In this document: positions 1-8,871 of the stretch, in pieces
Position numbering within the stretch: the stretch's first letter is position 1
How the letters are laid out: every line of letters begins with the position of its first letter
Assembly (NCBI RefSeq): GCF_000426225.1
Contig: NZ_AUEY01000003.1
Span: 62,001-126,000 of the forward strand
Length of the DNA stretch: 64,000 nucleotides
Direction of reading: 5' to 3'
From: Desulforegula conservatrix Mb1Pa
GTDB lineage: Bacteria > Desulfobacterota > Desulfobacteria > Desulfobacterales > Desulforegulaceae
Translations under genes and position numbers: made by a program
Notes under the pieces: model-generated
Told to the model about the DNA's origin: nothing
Database searches by the model: none
What the model saw: the letters and a program-made list of their open reading frames with translations, nothing else

Positions 1-1635
1 CTTGTCACCAAGACAGATCATTTTTGCGTTAATTTCCACAGGGATTTTAACCCCATCTTTAGTGACATGAACGGATTCAAATATTGCTGATCCATGCTCA
101 TGGATCTGGCTTAATCTTGATAATAACTGGCTGCCAAATTCCTCATCATCTATGTCTCCAGGCCCCATGGTCAAAAGCTCCGACTCTGTGTATCCGAGCT
201 TTTCTACTGCCTTGTTGTTGACAGAAACAAATCTGCCATTTTCATCCAAAATGAAAATGGAGTCGTTTGCATTTTCAAAAAGTGTCCTGTAACGCTCTTC
301 GCTGATTATAAGGTTTTCCTCCAGTCTGCGGCGTTCGGTCATGTCCGTGACTATGCACAAAAGTCTGTCTGTATTTTCCAGTTTTAAAAGTTTGCCTATT
401 ATCACTCCTTTAAGTGGTGTTCCGTCCTTTCTGATCATATCAATATCATGCCCACCGCTTTCTCCTTTTTCCTTTATCTGCCTTGCAAACATTCTGCGCT
501 GTTCAAGGTCATTCCATATGCCAAGCTCAAGATAGGTCTTTCCTGAAGTTTCTTCATGGCTGAATCCGAAAGTGCGGTGGAATACTTCGTTTGTTTCAAG
601 TATAAGGCCAGTTGCTGGGTCAGTGACAATCATGATGTTGGGGCTTGAAAGGAAAAGTTTGGAGAATTTTTCTTCAGATACCCTTAGTTCAGCTTCAATA
701 TGCCTGCGCTCATCTATTTCAGAAACTAAATCCTGGTTGAGCTGATCGAAATGTTTGTGGTTTTCAAGAAGCTTTTCTTCATGCTTTCTGCGTAATTCTA
801 AATGTCTGAGTATGATAAAAAAACTTGTGGACAGAGACATTGCTGTTATGAAGGACAGGAAATAAAACAAGAGAGAATGTGACGCAGAATGCCATCCTTT
901 TTTTGTAGATAGGGAAATGGTCCATTTGGCGTTGGGCACTTCAAAGGAAAAATCCACCGGGGATTTAAAATCCTCCGATGTTCCGTTCGTCGCAAAAATA
1001 TGCTTTTGTCCGGTATCAGGATGGATGCCGGATAATTCATATATGTATCCGTCTTTTTCAAGCTGCTGGATATCGACTCTCTTCAGAAAATCCTGAACAT
1101 TGATGATTGCGATGGCGAAGCCCCAGAATTTTTTGTTCTCAACACCTTCAGGGATAAAGACCGGCAATCTTCCAACCATCGCGAGTCCCCCCTGCACAAG
1201 CTCAAATGGCCCGGCAAAGGTCAGCTTGCCCGTCTTTATCGCCAGAAGAGATTCCTCCCGGCGCTTGGGGGCATTCAGCAGATCGTGGCCAATGGCTTTT
1301 TCGTTTCCTGCCAGGGGATACATCTTTGAAATAACTCCACCGGGTGCAAGCCCTATGCTGCTTATGACCACATTTGCCTTTATAAGGCTTTCAGCTATCT
1401 CGTCGAATTCTTCCAGAAAATTTTTGTCATGCTTGAGAAATAACTCGAGTGTAGCTGTGACGGAAAGGGCAGAGGAGAGTTCCCTCTCTATGGAATAAGC
1501 TTTGTTTGCAGCGAGCGACATTGCTGCATGGCGATGCTCTATGGAATGGTAATTATCATGGATGCTTGTGAAATAAATGCTAAAGCCCATAATTATAAAG
1601 AAAACAGCAATGGGAAGAAGAAGTTTGATTTTCAT
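1..1635 (-). CDS. CHASE-PAS-PAS membrane sensor, partial (C-terminus beyond left edge)
   Basis: The reading frame is open from an ATG at 1635 to the left edge, about 545 codons, so the output domain is not visible. A transmembrane helix lies at about residues 5-23 and a second at about 258-283. Between them is a periplasmic CHASE domain, recognised from the stretch near residue 90-110 with GLAPGGV, YPLAGNEKAIG and a following DLL. A short coiled segment then leads to a PAS domain at about 325-435 and the start of another from about 440. CHASE proteins sense small extracytoplasmic ligands, and the missing end could be a histidine kinase or GGDEF module. AAGGTG lies just upstream of the start. 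The neighbour at 1788 is a receiver-GGDEF protein on the same strand, a possible partner (inference). Confidence 0.85.
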   Translation of the reverse strand, partial: MKIKLLLPIAVFFIIMGFSIYFTSIHDNYHSIEHRHAAMSLAANKAYSIERELSSALSVTATLELFLKHDKNFLEEFDEIAESLIKANVVISSIGLAPGGVISKMYPLAGNEKAIGHDLLNAPKRREESLLAIKTGKLTFAGPFELVQGGLAMVGRLPVFIPEGVENKKFWGFAIAIINVQDFLKRVDIQQLEKDGYIYELSGIHPDTGQKHIFATNGTSEDFKSPVDFSFEVPNAKWTISLSTKKGWHSASHSLLFYFLSFITAMSLSTSFFIILRHLELRRKHEEKLLENHKHFDQLNQDLVSEIDERRHIEAELRVSEEKFSKLFLSSPNIMIVTDPATGLILETNEVFHRTFGFSHEETSGKTYLELGIWNDLEQRRMFARQIKEKGESGGHDIDMIRKDGTPLKGVIIGKLLKLENTDRLLCIVTDMTERRRLEENLIISEERYRTLFENANDSIFILDENGRFVSVNNKAVEKLGYTESELLTMGPGDIDDEEFGSQLLSRLSQIHEHGSAIFESVHVTKDGVKIPVEINAKMICLGDK

Positions 1636-1650
1636 TTTGCACCTTATATT

Positions 1651-1784
1651 GATGGTCTCGCAAAAACAGAAAAAAGGTCTTCAGCGTCGTGCCTGGCTTC
1701 ATCCGGCATCATTGTATTTCCAGACAATTAAGGATTCCGGCCTAAGCCGTAATGACTGAAATTGTACTTTTTGCGCGACAATCA
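1651..1784. repeat. Family A palindromic repeat, copy A1
   Basis: About 134 bp between two minus-strand genes. The ends are inverted copies of one another around GGTCTCGCAAAAA and TTTTTGCGCGAC. Each half holds its own smaller palindrome around GCCGG motifs. It begins 4 bp beyond the stop of the gene at 1788 and ends close to the start of the gene at 1635. Confidence 0.85.
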
Positions 1785-1787
1785 ACC

Positions 1788-2759
1788 TTATTCCATGGAA
1801 GCTGCTGTGACTCTGTTTCTTCCGTTTTCCTTGGACTTGTAAAGGGCTGAGTCGGCCTTGCTGGTGAACCATTTTGGCGACATCTTTTCGTTTGTCACCA
1901 TAGCGCTTGCCACTCCTATGCTGATTGTCACGCAGTCGGCAATATCAGAGCAGGCATGGGGCAGATTTTCGGAAATTGTTTCGAGTCTGAACTTTTCAGC
2001 GAGTCTTAACGCGCCTTCCGGGGATGTGTCCGGCAATATGATTACAAATTCTTCTCCTCCGTACCTGGCAGTAAGGTCGCTTGATCTTTGGAAAATTCTT
2101 TTAATAATCTCACTTATGTGACGGAGGCAGTCATCGCCTGCAAGGTGTCCGTAGTGGTCATTATAGCGTTTGAAGTAATCGATATCGCAGAGTATTATGG
2201 AAAGACATTCGCCGCTTCTGTGCGCTCTTCTTACTTCAGCATCCATCACTTCATCGAAGTGTCTGCGGTTTGCAAGTCCGGTTAATCCATCGTGCTTGGC
2301 AAGAATATCAAGTTCCCGGTTTTTCTGGGCAAGAACCTCGCTGAGCATTTTAAGGGCATCGCTGTAACTTTTCAGCTTAAGATGGTTTCTGATTCTGTTT
2401 TTTACAATAGGCGGGCTGAATGGCTTTGTAATATAGTCGATTGCTCCGGCTTCAAGGCCTTTGGCTTCCTCTTCAACGCTGACCATGGCTGTGACAAAAA
2501 TTACAGGGATCCATACGGTCGCTTCATCTGATTTAAGAATCGAGCAGACTTCGTATCCGTCCATTTCAGGCATGAGAATATCCAGAAGAATAATATCAGG
2601 CAGTTCTCTTTTAGCGATCTCCAGCCCCTGTTCTCCCCTTGTGGCGAAGAAAATCCTGTAATCATTGCGGAGTATTTCATTCAGAATTCTTATATTGTCA
2701 GGCGTGTCATCAATTATGAGAATCTTCTGCATTGATATGTTTTCTGACATAGAGATCAT
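1788..2759 (-). CDS. Response regulator with GGDEF domain (diguanylate cyclase)
   Basis: Two-domain protein of about 323 residues. The N-terminal receiver has the acidic IDD pair, the phospho-acceptor Asp in LLDILMPEMDG and a conserved Lys in TKPF. A short linker leads to a GGDEF domain with an intact GGEEF signature, so it should make cyclic di-GMP. RSSD stands five residues before the signature, matching the inhibitory I-site. A TTG at 2768 would extend the frame, but ATG at 2759 or 2750 is more likely; GGAG lies just upstream. It is probably phosphorylated by a sensor kinase, possibly the one cut by the left edge (inference). PleD-like cyclases often have two receivers; this one has one. 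Confidence 0.93.
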   Translation of the reverse strand: MISMSENISMQKILIIDDTPDNIRILNEILRNDYRIFFATRGEQGLEIAKRELPDIILLDILMPEMDGYEVCSILKSDEATVWIPVIFVTAMVSVEEEAKGLEAGAIDYITKPFSPPIVKNRIRNHLKLKSYSDALKMLSEVLAQKNRELDILAKHDGLTGLANRRHFDEVMDAEVRRAHRSGECLSIILCDIDYFKRYNDHYGHLAGDDCLRHISEIIKRIFQRSSDLTARYGGEEFVIILPDTSPEGALRLAEKFRLETISENLPHACSDIADCVTISIGVASAMVTNEKMSPKWFTSKADSALYKSKENGRNRVTAASME

Positions 2760-3168
2760 AATCTCCAAAGGGTTTTAGGAAAGCCTATATTTTAGGAGAG
2801 CTATCAATGGGGTGCTTCAGTTTGATTTGGAAAATGCAATTGTAAAGGATTATTTAAAAAAATGCATGCGATTTTCTTTGCTTCAAACCTGAGCCTGTGA
2901 ATCCTCGGGAAAATAATAATAGGATGATAAATATCTGTAGCATGGCATGTCCATTGTTTTCAAATACTTCTGGATTCCGGCGTGGCTATTCAGTCATTCC
3001 GGCTAAGGCATGAACCCAGAAGTGCCTGAAAATATAAAAATGACGGATCAAGTCTGTCATGAAGCTTAAACAATTGTCTGACTTTTTGCGAGATTACAAA
3101 AGATAATCTTTAAATAAAAAAAGCATTCAGCCCATTTTGTTCCAATGCAGCTGAATGCCTTATTATTT
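2760..3168. other. Intergenic region with a degenerate family A repeat
   Basis: No coding frame with gene-like content. The first 190 bases are AT-rich and show nothing recognisable. The rest is mostly the degenerate repeat A2. Confidence 0.6.
2957..3095. repeat. Family A palindromic repeat, degenerate copy A2
   Basis: Contains the family pieces TTCTGGATTCCGG, GTCATTCCGG, CAGAAGTGCCTGAAAATA, GGATCAAG and GACTTTTTGCGAG, but the left half is rearranged. The left end carries the right-half sequence in inverted form, so the copy looks like two fused halves. Confidence 0.6.
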
Positions 3169-3531
3169 TTAGTTTAGCATCAGCAGGGATTGAAGCCACT
3201 TTTTTACTTCGCCTTCAACAGGGTATACACCTCTGTTTCCCGCAACAGAATCAACGAATGATCTCTGTAATTCCTTTGGCAATTCAATTTTTGCAAGCTC
3301 AACCGCTTCTTCTGAGTTTCTTTTGATAAAGTAAACACATGGCTCCGCATCCCAGTAGTATACCGTAAAATAATAAGATACATCATTTTTACCATGCACG
3401 AAATTATTGTTTCCCTTGATCCAGCTTCCGCCCCACTCAAGGTAGAGAGACACAGCATGTGCCGGTGTCATTTCCCAGTCTATAGAATTCTTAAGATGTA
3501 AGTCATTGCCTATTTCTTCAAGTGTCATCAT
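3169..3531 (-). CDS. Small protein resembling the DVU0772 family
   Basis: A 120-residue soluble protein of unknown function. The frame can be extended upstream to 3612, but the start at 3531 is chosen because AAGGAG stands 7-8 bases before it, and the protein then begins MMTLEEIG. It is rich in aromatic and acidic residues, with a central YYFTVYYWD stretch and NSEEAVELAKIELP. From memory this matches the short DVU0772-type proteins of Desulfovibrio and relatives. No catalytic motif, signal peptide or membrane segment is visible. It stands alone on the minus strand, with long intergenic DNA on both sides. Confidence 0.65.
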   Translation of the reverse strand: MMTLEEIGNDLHLKNSIDWEMTPAHAVSLYLEWGGSWIKGNNNFVHGKNDVSYYFTVYYWDAEPCVYFIKRNSEEAVELAKIELPKELQRSFVDSVAGNRGVYPVEGEVKKWLQSLLMLN

Positions 3532-4003
3532 TCTGATTCTCCTTGTCTTGTTTATTGTTTTATAACTATTTAAATTCATCTGTATTTTGTTTTGCAATCG
3601 TCGTGCCATCAAATGAGGCGCTGGCAGGAGGCTCTAAGTTCTTTATTTTGAAGGGGGTTTTCTTTTTCTTGAAGCAATTGAATGTTTTGTGATACGTTTT
3701 TGTCTCATGGATTTGATTCATGTGTAGCAGACAAAAGCTGTTTATAATTTAAATCATTTTTGTCAGTTAAATCAGGATGTTTTTTGTTTATAACTGATCT
3801 TTTCACTGTCCTTATGGGTCAAGCTGTCCCGTCCCCCGAAGATCGGGACACTATTGAGCAGGCTCTTTTTTTCATTATTATATAGAAATAACAGCATATT
3901 AATGGTTTGTTTTCTCTTTGGCACGTAAATTGAATTAACTGCATCAAGATTTTGCGTAATTTGAATGTGATGCTGATATTCAATATAAAGGCAGGGGGTC
4001 AAG
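3532..4003. other. Intergenic region between divergent genes
   Basis: AT-rich region upstream of both the DVU0772-like gene and the oxygen-defence run, so promoters for both should lie here. A hairpin with TGTCCCG and CGGGACA arms lies at about 3827-3852. A sigma-54-like site lies at 3919-3934. Nothing else stands out. Confidence 0.5.
3919..3934 (+). promoter_or_regulatory. Possible sigma-54 promoter of the rubrerythrin run
   Basis: TGGCACG, four bases, then TTGAA. The -24 element is perfect and the spacing is correct, but the C of the -12 GC is replaced by A. It lies 70 bases before the GTG at 4004. Confidence 0.4.
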
Positions 4004-4204
4004 GTGAAGACCTGCAATCAAAACATAGAAAAAACAATAGATTTGGCAAAGATTATGCTTGAACTAGCCCAGTCAGGAGACGAGTACAGAGAAGACTCAG
4101 GATGCGGCATTTTGTTCGGGGTTTTGCGTGACTCGGCCTACAAGATAATAAAGCTGGCCGAAGCTGAAAAAAAAGCCCATGAAGTCAAAGGCTTCTGGCC
4201 ATAA
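4004..4204 (+). CDS. 66-residue conserved-looking protein upstream of rubrerythrin
   Basis: Short, soluble and probably helical, starting at GTG with AGGGGG upstream. It contains DEYREDSGCGILFGVLRDSAYKI within a helix-rich sequence, and two Cys (one near the start, one at about residue 34). No known domain could be named. It precedes rubrerythrin by 54 bp on the same strand, so it is probably first in the oxygen-defence transcript. Codon use and length look genuine, and the compact sequence reads like a real protein. A role in iron or peroxide handling is only suggested by position. Confidence 0.65.
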   Translation: MKTCNQNIEKTIDLAKIMLELAQSGDEYREDSGCGILFGVLRDSAYKIIKLAEAEKKAHEVKGFWP

Positions 4205-4258
4205 AATTTTTTAAGAATAAATGAATAGCAAATATTAAACTCTAATAAGGGGGACACA

Positions 4259-4834
4259 TTGAAGTCTATAATAGGAACCAGAACCGAAAAAAATCTTCTT
4301 GCAGCGTTCGCAGGTGAATCACAAGCCAGAAACCGTTACACTTATTTTGCAGGTCAGGCCAAAAAAGATGGATATGTTCAGATAGCGGACATTTTTGAAG
4401 AAACAGCTCATCAGGAAAAAGAGCATGCAAAGCGTTTTTTCAGTTTTCTTGAAGGCGGTATGGTGGAAATAACCGCTTCATATCCTGCCGGAATTGTAAA
4501 GTCTACCCTCGACAATCTTGTTGCAGCGGCAGAAGGCGAGCACGAGGAGTATACAATCATATATCCTGATTTTGCCAAGATTGCTCGTGAAGAAGGCTTT
4601 GAAGCGGTTGCAATGATTTTTGACATGGTTTCGGTGGCTGAAAAACAGCATGAAAAAAGATATCGTGACCTTGCCGCAAATATAGAAGCAGGCAGGGTAT
4701 TCAAGAGAAGCGAAAAAGTAACATGGAGATGCAGAAACTGCGGATACCTTCACGAAGCGCTCGAAGCTCCGAAAATGTGTCCTGCATGTGCTCATCCCCA
4801 GGCTCATTTTGAAATTATTGCTGAAAACTGGTAA
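4259..4834 (+). CDS. rbr: Rubrerythrin
   Basis: Non-heme diiron peroxidase that reduces hydrogen peroxide to water with electrons from rubredoxin. The start is TTG at 4259, preceded by AAGGGGG at good spacing. The first 150 residues form the ferritin-like four-helix domain, with diiron ligands in AGESQARN, EETAHQEKEHAKR and the later EHEEY and EKQHEKR segments. The C-terminal 40 residues form a rubredoxin-type iron site with CRNCGY and CPAC. At 191 residues the length is normal for the family. It is followed closely by desulfoferrodoxin and ferritin, a cytoplasmic oxidative-stress operon common in sulfate reducers. Confidence 0.97.
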   Translation: MKSIIGTRTEKNLLAAFAGESQARNRYTYFAGQAKKDGYVQIADIFEETAHQEKEHAKRFFSFLEGGMVEITASYPAGIVKSTLDNLVAAAEGEHEEYTIIYPDFAKIAREEGFEAVAMIFDMVSVAEKQHEKRYRDLAANIEAGRVFKRSEKVTWRCRNCGYLHEALEAPKMCPACAHPQAHFEIIAENW

Positions 4835-4878
4835 AATTATAAATATTTTAATAACTTCTGATAATTAAGGATAAAATA

Positions 4879-5253
4879 ATGCCGTCAAGACTCGAAATAT
4901 ACAAATGCGAAGCATGTGAAAATATGGTTGAAGTAATCCGCGCTGGAAAAGGCCCTCTTGCATGCTGTGGAAAGCCTATGGTTCTTATGACAGAAAACAC
5001 CGTTGATGCTGCAAAGGAAAAACATATTCCTGTTGTTGAAAAAGTGGCAGGCGGTTTTAAAGTTAAGGTTGGAAGTGTTGCTCATCCGATGGAAGACAAA
5101 CATTATATTGAGTGGATTCAGATTGTGGATGGCGATATGACATGCAGAAAATTCCTCAAGCCTGGCGAAGTTCCTGAAGCAGAGTTCAAATCAGACGCCG
5201 CATCTGTCGTCGCCAGAGAATTCTGTAACCTTCATGGCGTCTGGAAAGGCTAA
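4879..5253 (+). CDS. dfx: Desulfoferrodoxin (two-iron superoxide reductase)
   Basis: Reduces superoxide to hydrogen peroxide without making oxygen. All ligands sit at the textbook positions: Cys10, Cys13, Cys29 and Cys30 for the desulforedoxin-like centre I, and His49, His69, His75, Cys116 and His119 for the catalytic centre II. The Glu47-Lys48 pair that acts at the active site is also present. At 124 residues it is full length. It sits between rubrerythrin (44 bp upstream) and ferritin (3 bp downstream), so the peroxide it makes can be removed by its operon partner. Confidence 0.98.
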   Translation: MPSRLEIYKCEACENMVEVIRAGKGPLACCGKPMVLMTENTVDAAKEKHIPVVEKVAGGFKVKVGSVAHPMEDKHYIEWIQIVDGDMTCRKFLKPGEVPEAEFKSDAASVVAREFCNLHGVWKG

Positions 5254-5256
5254 CCA

Positions 5257-5781
5257 ATGATAAGTGCAAAAATGGAAAAGGCTCTGAATGATCAGATAAA
5301 TGCAGAAGCATTCTCAGCCTATCTTTATATGTCGATGTCGGCTTATTTCAAGTCGTGTAATCTTCCGGGATTTGCTCACTGGATGGATATTCAGGCCCAG
5401 GAAGAATATATTCATTCTCGTAAATTCTATGATTATATCATCCAGAGGGGCGGCAAGGTAAAACTTGCAAAAATAGACGCTCCGGAAACTGAGTGGGCTT
5501 CACCCCTTGCAATATTTGAGGCAGCCCTCAAACATGAGCAGTATATTACATCAAGAATAAACAGCCTTGTTGATCTTTCAATCAAGGAAAAAGATCACGC
5601 CGCAGGTATTTTCCTTCACTGGTTCGTTACAGAACAGGTTGAAGAGGAAGAAAACGCCGGCGGAATAATTGAGCAGCTCAAGCTGATCGCAGATTCCAAG
5701 TCTGGCATTTTCATGCTGGACAGGGAGCTTGGACAGCGCCTGCCTCCTGCAGCCGGAGCCCAGGCAGCAGCAGGAGCATAA
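5257..5781 (+). CDS. ftnA: Ferritin (non-heme, bacterial Ftn type)
   Basis: Iron-storage protein of 174 residues that oxidises ferrous iron at a diiron ferroxidase site and stores it as mineral. The start is 3 bp after the desulfoferrodoxin stop and the ribosome site is inside that gene, so translation is probably coupled. Ferroxidase-centre residues are recognisable in NAEAFSAYLY and QEEYIHSRK and in the later TEQVEEEENA helix. The last dozen residues are an Ala-, Gly- and Pro-rich tail with no obvious role. By limiting free iron it reduces Fenton chemistry, consistent with the operon. Confidence 0.95.
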   Translation: MISAKMEKALNDQINAEAFSAYLYMSMSAYFKSCNLPGFAHWMDIQAQEEYIHSRKFYDYIIQRGGKVKLAKIDAPETEWASPLAIFEAALKHEQYITSRINSLVDLSIKEKDHAAGIFLHWFVTEQVEEEENAGGIIEQLKLIADSKSGIFMLDRELGQRLPPAAGAQAAAGA

Positions 5782-5793
5782 TGTAATACTTGA

Positions 5794-5923
5794 AAAGGTC
5801 GCAAAAAGTCCGGTTCACGTCATTTCTGCTCAGGCCGGAATAAAGAAGTAGCTGAAAACACTGGCTACCTGATCAAGTCCGGCATGACGCAGACACCTTT
5901 TTGATTTTTTGCGAGGCCATCAA
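5794..5923. repeat. Family A palindromic repeat, copy A3
   Basis: Begins 12 bp after the ferritin stop with AAGGTCGCAAAAAGTC and ends with TTTTTTGCGAGGCCATCAA. It could end or stabilise the rbr-dfx-ftn transcript. Confidence 0.85.
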
Positions 5924-6030
5924 GACTTGCATGGCAAGGTAATTGATAACAGACAAACATCCGGATTGAGCGGGTATCCCGTTTGATTCGGATGTTTTTT
6001 AAAAAAAGCACACAACTTGAGGAGGTATTT

Positions 6031-6189
6031 ATGGCCACAGTATGGAAATGCCAGAAATGCGGTTACCGTGTAGAAGCAGAAACACCACCCGAGCAGTGTC
6101 CTGGTTGCAAGGAAAAATGTGAGTTTGTGGATGTAACCTGTTATACACCTGATTGTGCTGGTCCCAAAGTAGATGATCGTTTGAAATAA
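6031..6189 (+). CDS. Rubredoxin-like small iron protein
   Basis: 52-residue protein starting at the ATG at 6031, just after GAGGAGG; a longer frame from 5983 is ignored for that reason. CQKCGY and CPGC give four Cys for a rubredoxin-type mononuclear iron site. The spacing is shorter than in true rubredoxin and more like the C-terminal domain of rubrerythrin. Two further Cys follow in the TCYTPDCAG stretch. It stands 290 bp before cydA. Short rubredoxin-like proteins beside cydAB are familiar in sulfate reducers, so a redox role with the oxidase is plausible but unproven. Confidence 0.85.
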   Translation: MATVWKCQKCGYRVEAETPPEQCPGCKEKCEFVDVTCYTPDCAGPKVDDRLK

Positions 6190-6249
6190 ATGCGGGTAAA
6201 GTTTTTATAAAAGCTGCGTTCAGTATTCAGATTGTTTTAAAGACACAGG

Positions 6250-6398
6250 GTTCCTCTAAAAATTTGAATTTTTAATTTGTTAATTCAAGGGAATCATCAG
6301 CGTCGCACTAAGAAGCGTAGTTCATGAGGTATAAGTGAGGCTTCGAGTACGACGCTGCCTGATTAAGCTTTGGCAAAAAAGGCAATTTTTAGAGGTGG
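6250..6398. repeat. Nested inverted-repeat element upstream of cydA
   Basis: Outer arms CCTCTAAAAATT (6253-6264) and AATTTTTAGAGG (6384-6395) are perfect inverted copies. Inside them, CAGCGTCG (6298-6305) pairs with CGACGCTG (6350-6357). The whole is about 145 bp and MITE-like. It unites with no other copy in the window. Confidence 0.65.
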
Positions 6399-6480
6399 CC
6401 TGCATAAGCTTTTCAGTCGGCGAGGGAAATATTGAACGCAGCCGCAACAGTATTTTATTATGTTAAAGGAGGCTTTTTCC

Positions 6481-7806
6481 ATGGATGTGCTGCTGCTGTC
6501 CAGGCTGCAATTTGCCGTCGCCACGATGTTTCATTTTCTTTTTGTTCCGCTCACCTTGGGCCTTTCATTCCTTATTGCAATAATGGAAACAAAGTATGCA
6601 AAAACCGGAGATGAAACATATCTTCGGATGACCAAATTCTGGGGCAAACTTTTTTTAATAAATTTTGCGGTCGGAGTTGTTACAGGCATAAGTCTTGAGT
6701 TTCAGTTCGGAACCAACTGGTCCAAGTATTCGGTCTATGTGGGTGATATTTTTGGTTCTCTTCTTGCGATTGAAGCAACTGTCGCCTTTTTTCTTGAATC
6801 CACATTCATTGGTATCTGGATTTTCGGCTGGAAAAAGCTTTCGGCAAAAGCCCATGCCTTTGTCATGTGGCTTGTGGCAATAGGAGGAAGCATTTCTGCC
6901 GTGTGGATCCTTATAGCAAACGCATGGATGCAGCATCCTGTGGGTTTTACAATAAGAAACGGCAGGGCAGAGCTGACCGATTTATGGGCAATCATAACCC
7001 AGGAATTTGCAGCTCTTGAAATTCTTCATACCCTGTCAAGTGCCTATATATTGGGCGCATTCTTTGTAATGGGCATCAGCGCTTACCATCTTCTTAAAAA
7101 ACAGCATGTTGATGTTTTTACCCGGTCATTTAACATAGCTCTTGTTTTTGGGCTTGTTGCATCAATCTTTCTTGTAATAGAAGGCGATATTCATGCAATA
7201 GACGTTGCAAAAAAACAGCCTGCAAAGCTCGCTGCAATGGAATCTCATTGGGAAACCAAGGCTATGGCCCCTGTTTATCTTTTTGCCTGGCCAGATGAAG
7301 AAAATGAAAAAAACAAGATTGAAATCGGCGCTATTCCGGGTGTTCTCAGTTTTCTTGCCTACCACGATGTGAATGCTGTTGTTAAAGGGCTTAAGGATTT
7401 TCCAAAAGAAGAAAGACCTCCTGTTGCAATAACAGCCCTCGCATTCAAGGTTATGGTGGGATTAGGTTTTTATTTTCCACTTATAACAATCATAGCGTGG
7501 TTCAGGCGCAAAAAAATTATGGAAAGCCCGTGGCTTCTCAGAATACTCCTTTTTTCAATACCTCTTCCATACCTTGCAATTGAAGCCGGATGGGTTGTGG
7601 CAGAAGTAGGCCGCCAGCCCTGGATCGTTTATGGCCTCATGAAAACCTCTCAGGCAGCTTCTGTTTTACCATCCGAACATGTCCTAATAACCTTGATCGG
7701 TTTTTTGGTGGTTTATGGTCTGCTCGGTTTCGCAGGTTTTTACATGATGGCAATCAATGCAATAAAAGGCCCTGCTCCTGCGGTTGCAGAGATTGAGCAT
7801 GCTTAA
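6481..7806 (+). CDS. cydA: Cytochrome bd oxidase subunit I
   Basis: Quinol oxidase subunit that binds the haems and reduces oxygen to water in the inner membrane. The start at 6481 is chosen because AAAGGAGG lies 8 bases before it; a start at 6460 has no such site. Recognisable features are the His of the early FHFLF segment (high-spin haem ligand), the GTNWSKYS loop, His in EILHTLSS, and the GRQPWIVYG segment followed by the Met of LMKTSQ. The periplasmic Q-loop is short, as in many anaerobes. At 441 residues the size is normal. It is followed by cydB and a cytochrome c gene. Confidence 0.97.
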   Translation: MDVLLLSRLQFAVATMFHFLFVPLTLGLSFLIAIMETKYAKTGDETYLRMTKFWGKLFLINFAVGVVTGISLEFQFGTNWSKYSVYVGDIFGSLLAIEATVAFFLESTFIGIWIFGWKKLSAKAHAFVMWLVAIGGSISAVWILIANAWMQHPVGFTIRNGRAELTDLWAIITQEFAALEILHTLSSAYILGAFFVMGISAYHLLKKQHVDVFTRSFNIALVFGLVASIFLVIEGDIHAIDVAKKQPAKLAAMESHWETKAMAPVYLFAWPDEENEKNKIEIGAIPGVLSFLAYHDVNAVVKGLKDFPKEERPPVAITALAFKVMVGLGFYFPLITIIAWFRRKKIMESPWLLRILLFSIPLPYLAIEAGWVVAEVGRQPWIVYGLMKTSQAASVLPSEHVLITLIGFLVVYGLLGFAGFYMMAINAIKGPAPAVAEIEHA

Positions 7807-7842
7807 CGAAAAACAAGAATATGGATGGAAGGAGAGCCTGAA

Positions 7843-8871
7843 ATGATAATGCAGTCGATTTGGTTTTTTCTCTGGGGCCTTTTATGGGCGCTTTTTTTCA
7901 TGACAAGCGGTTTTGACCTTGGAATAGGGATTCTTTATCCTTTTTTAGGGAAAACCGACACTGACAAAAAAATGATGATCAATTCCCTCGGCCCTTTATG
8001 GGACGGGAACGAAGTGTGGCTGATAACCGCCGGAGGCGTCACCTTCGCAGCCTTTCCTCTGGTTTATGCCACAATGTTCTCAACGCTTTATGTTCCTCTG
8101 ATGCTTATTCTTTTTACCCTTATAATAAGGGGCGTTTCTTTCGAATTCAGAGGTCTTTCCGAAAAGAAGGCATGGACGTTCATCTGGGATTCCTGCATAT
8201 TTGTGGGAAGTCTTGCTCCTGCTCTTCTTTTTGGAGTTGCTTTTGCCAATATTTTTTCAGGAATTCCTTTTGACGCAAACGGAGTATTTCAGGGCAATCT
8301 TTTCACTCTGCTTACGCCTTACGGAATACTCGGCGGCATTGTTTTTGTTCTTCTGTTTGCTATGCACGGCAGCCTCTGGCTTTGCATCAGAACCGAAAAC
8401 GACCTTCAGGCAAGGTCGATCAAGGCTGTTTCAGTGCTTTGGCCAGTGATTGTGGCTGGCGTGGCAGGTTTTGTCGCTTACAGCAAATTTGCTACCAATC
8501 TTTTTGAAAATTATTCAAAATACCCGGCCCTATACCTGATAATTGTTCTTGCTGTTGCAGGACTTGTCGTGGCAAGAATTCTGGCGGCAAAGAAAATGTA
8601 TTTCAGGGCGTGGGGCGCATCCTGCGTGGCAATTGTTTTCACGACATTTTTCGGGATAGCCGGTCTTTTCCCGAATCTTTTTCCATCCAGCATAGATAAG
8701 AATCTTTCACTTACGGCTTTCAATTCTTCGTCAAGTCCTCTGACCTTAAGAATAATGCTCATAGTCGTGCTTATTTTTATACCCATGGTACTCGCTTATC
8801 AGGGTTGGGCTTACAAGCTTTTCAGCCATAAGATAAAGGAAGAAGATCTGCATCATGAAGAAGCATATTAA
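7843..8871 (+). CDS. cydB: Cytochrome bd oxidase subunit II
   Basis: Integral membrane partner of CydA, about 342 residues with eight or so hydrophobic helices. The start at 7843 has AAGGAG 8 bases upstream and is preferred to a longer frame from 7825. Family signatures include the N-terminal FDLGIGILYPF segment, NSLGPLWDGNEVWL and FEFRGLSE. It begins 36 bp after the cydA stop and overlaps the next gene by 17 bp, so all three are likely translated from one message. No cydDC assembly genes or CydX-like small subunit were found in the window. Confidence 0.97.
   Translation: MIMQSIWFFLWGLLWALFFMTSGFDLGIGILYPFLGKTDTDKKMMINSLGPLWDGNEVWLITAGGVTFAAFPLVYATMFSTLYVPLMLILFTLIIRGVSFEFRGLSEKKAWTFIWDSCIFVGSLAPALLFGVAFANIFSGIPFDANGVFQGNLFTLLTPYGILGGIVFVLLFAMHGSLWLCIRTENDLQARSIKAVSVLWPVIVAGVAGFVAYSKFATNLFENYSKYPALYLIIVLAVAGLVVARILAAKKMYFRAWGASCVAIVFTTFFGIAGLFPNLFPSSIDKNLSLTAFNSSSSPLTLRIMLIVVLIFIPMVLAYQGWAYKLFSHKIKEEDLHHEEAY

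Noticed and set aside
1528-1759. Small plus-strand frames across the repeat at 1651
   Set aside because: They are formed by the repeat and by the complement of the sensor gene; no ribosome site or family match.
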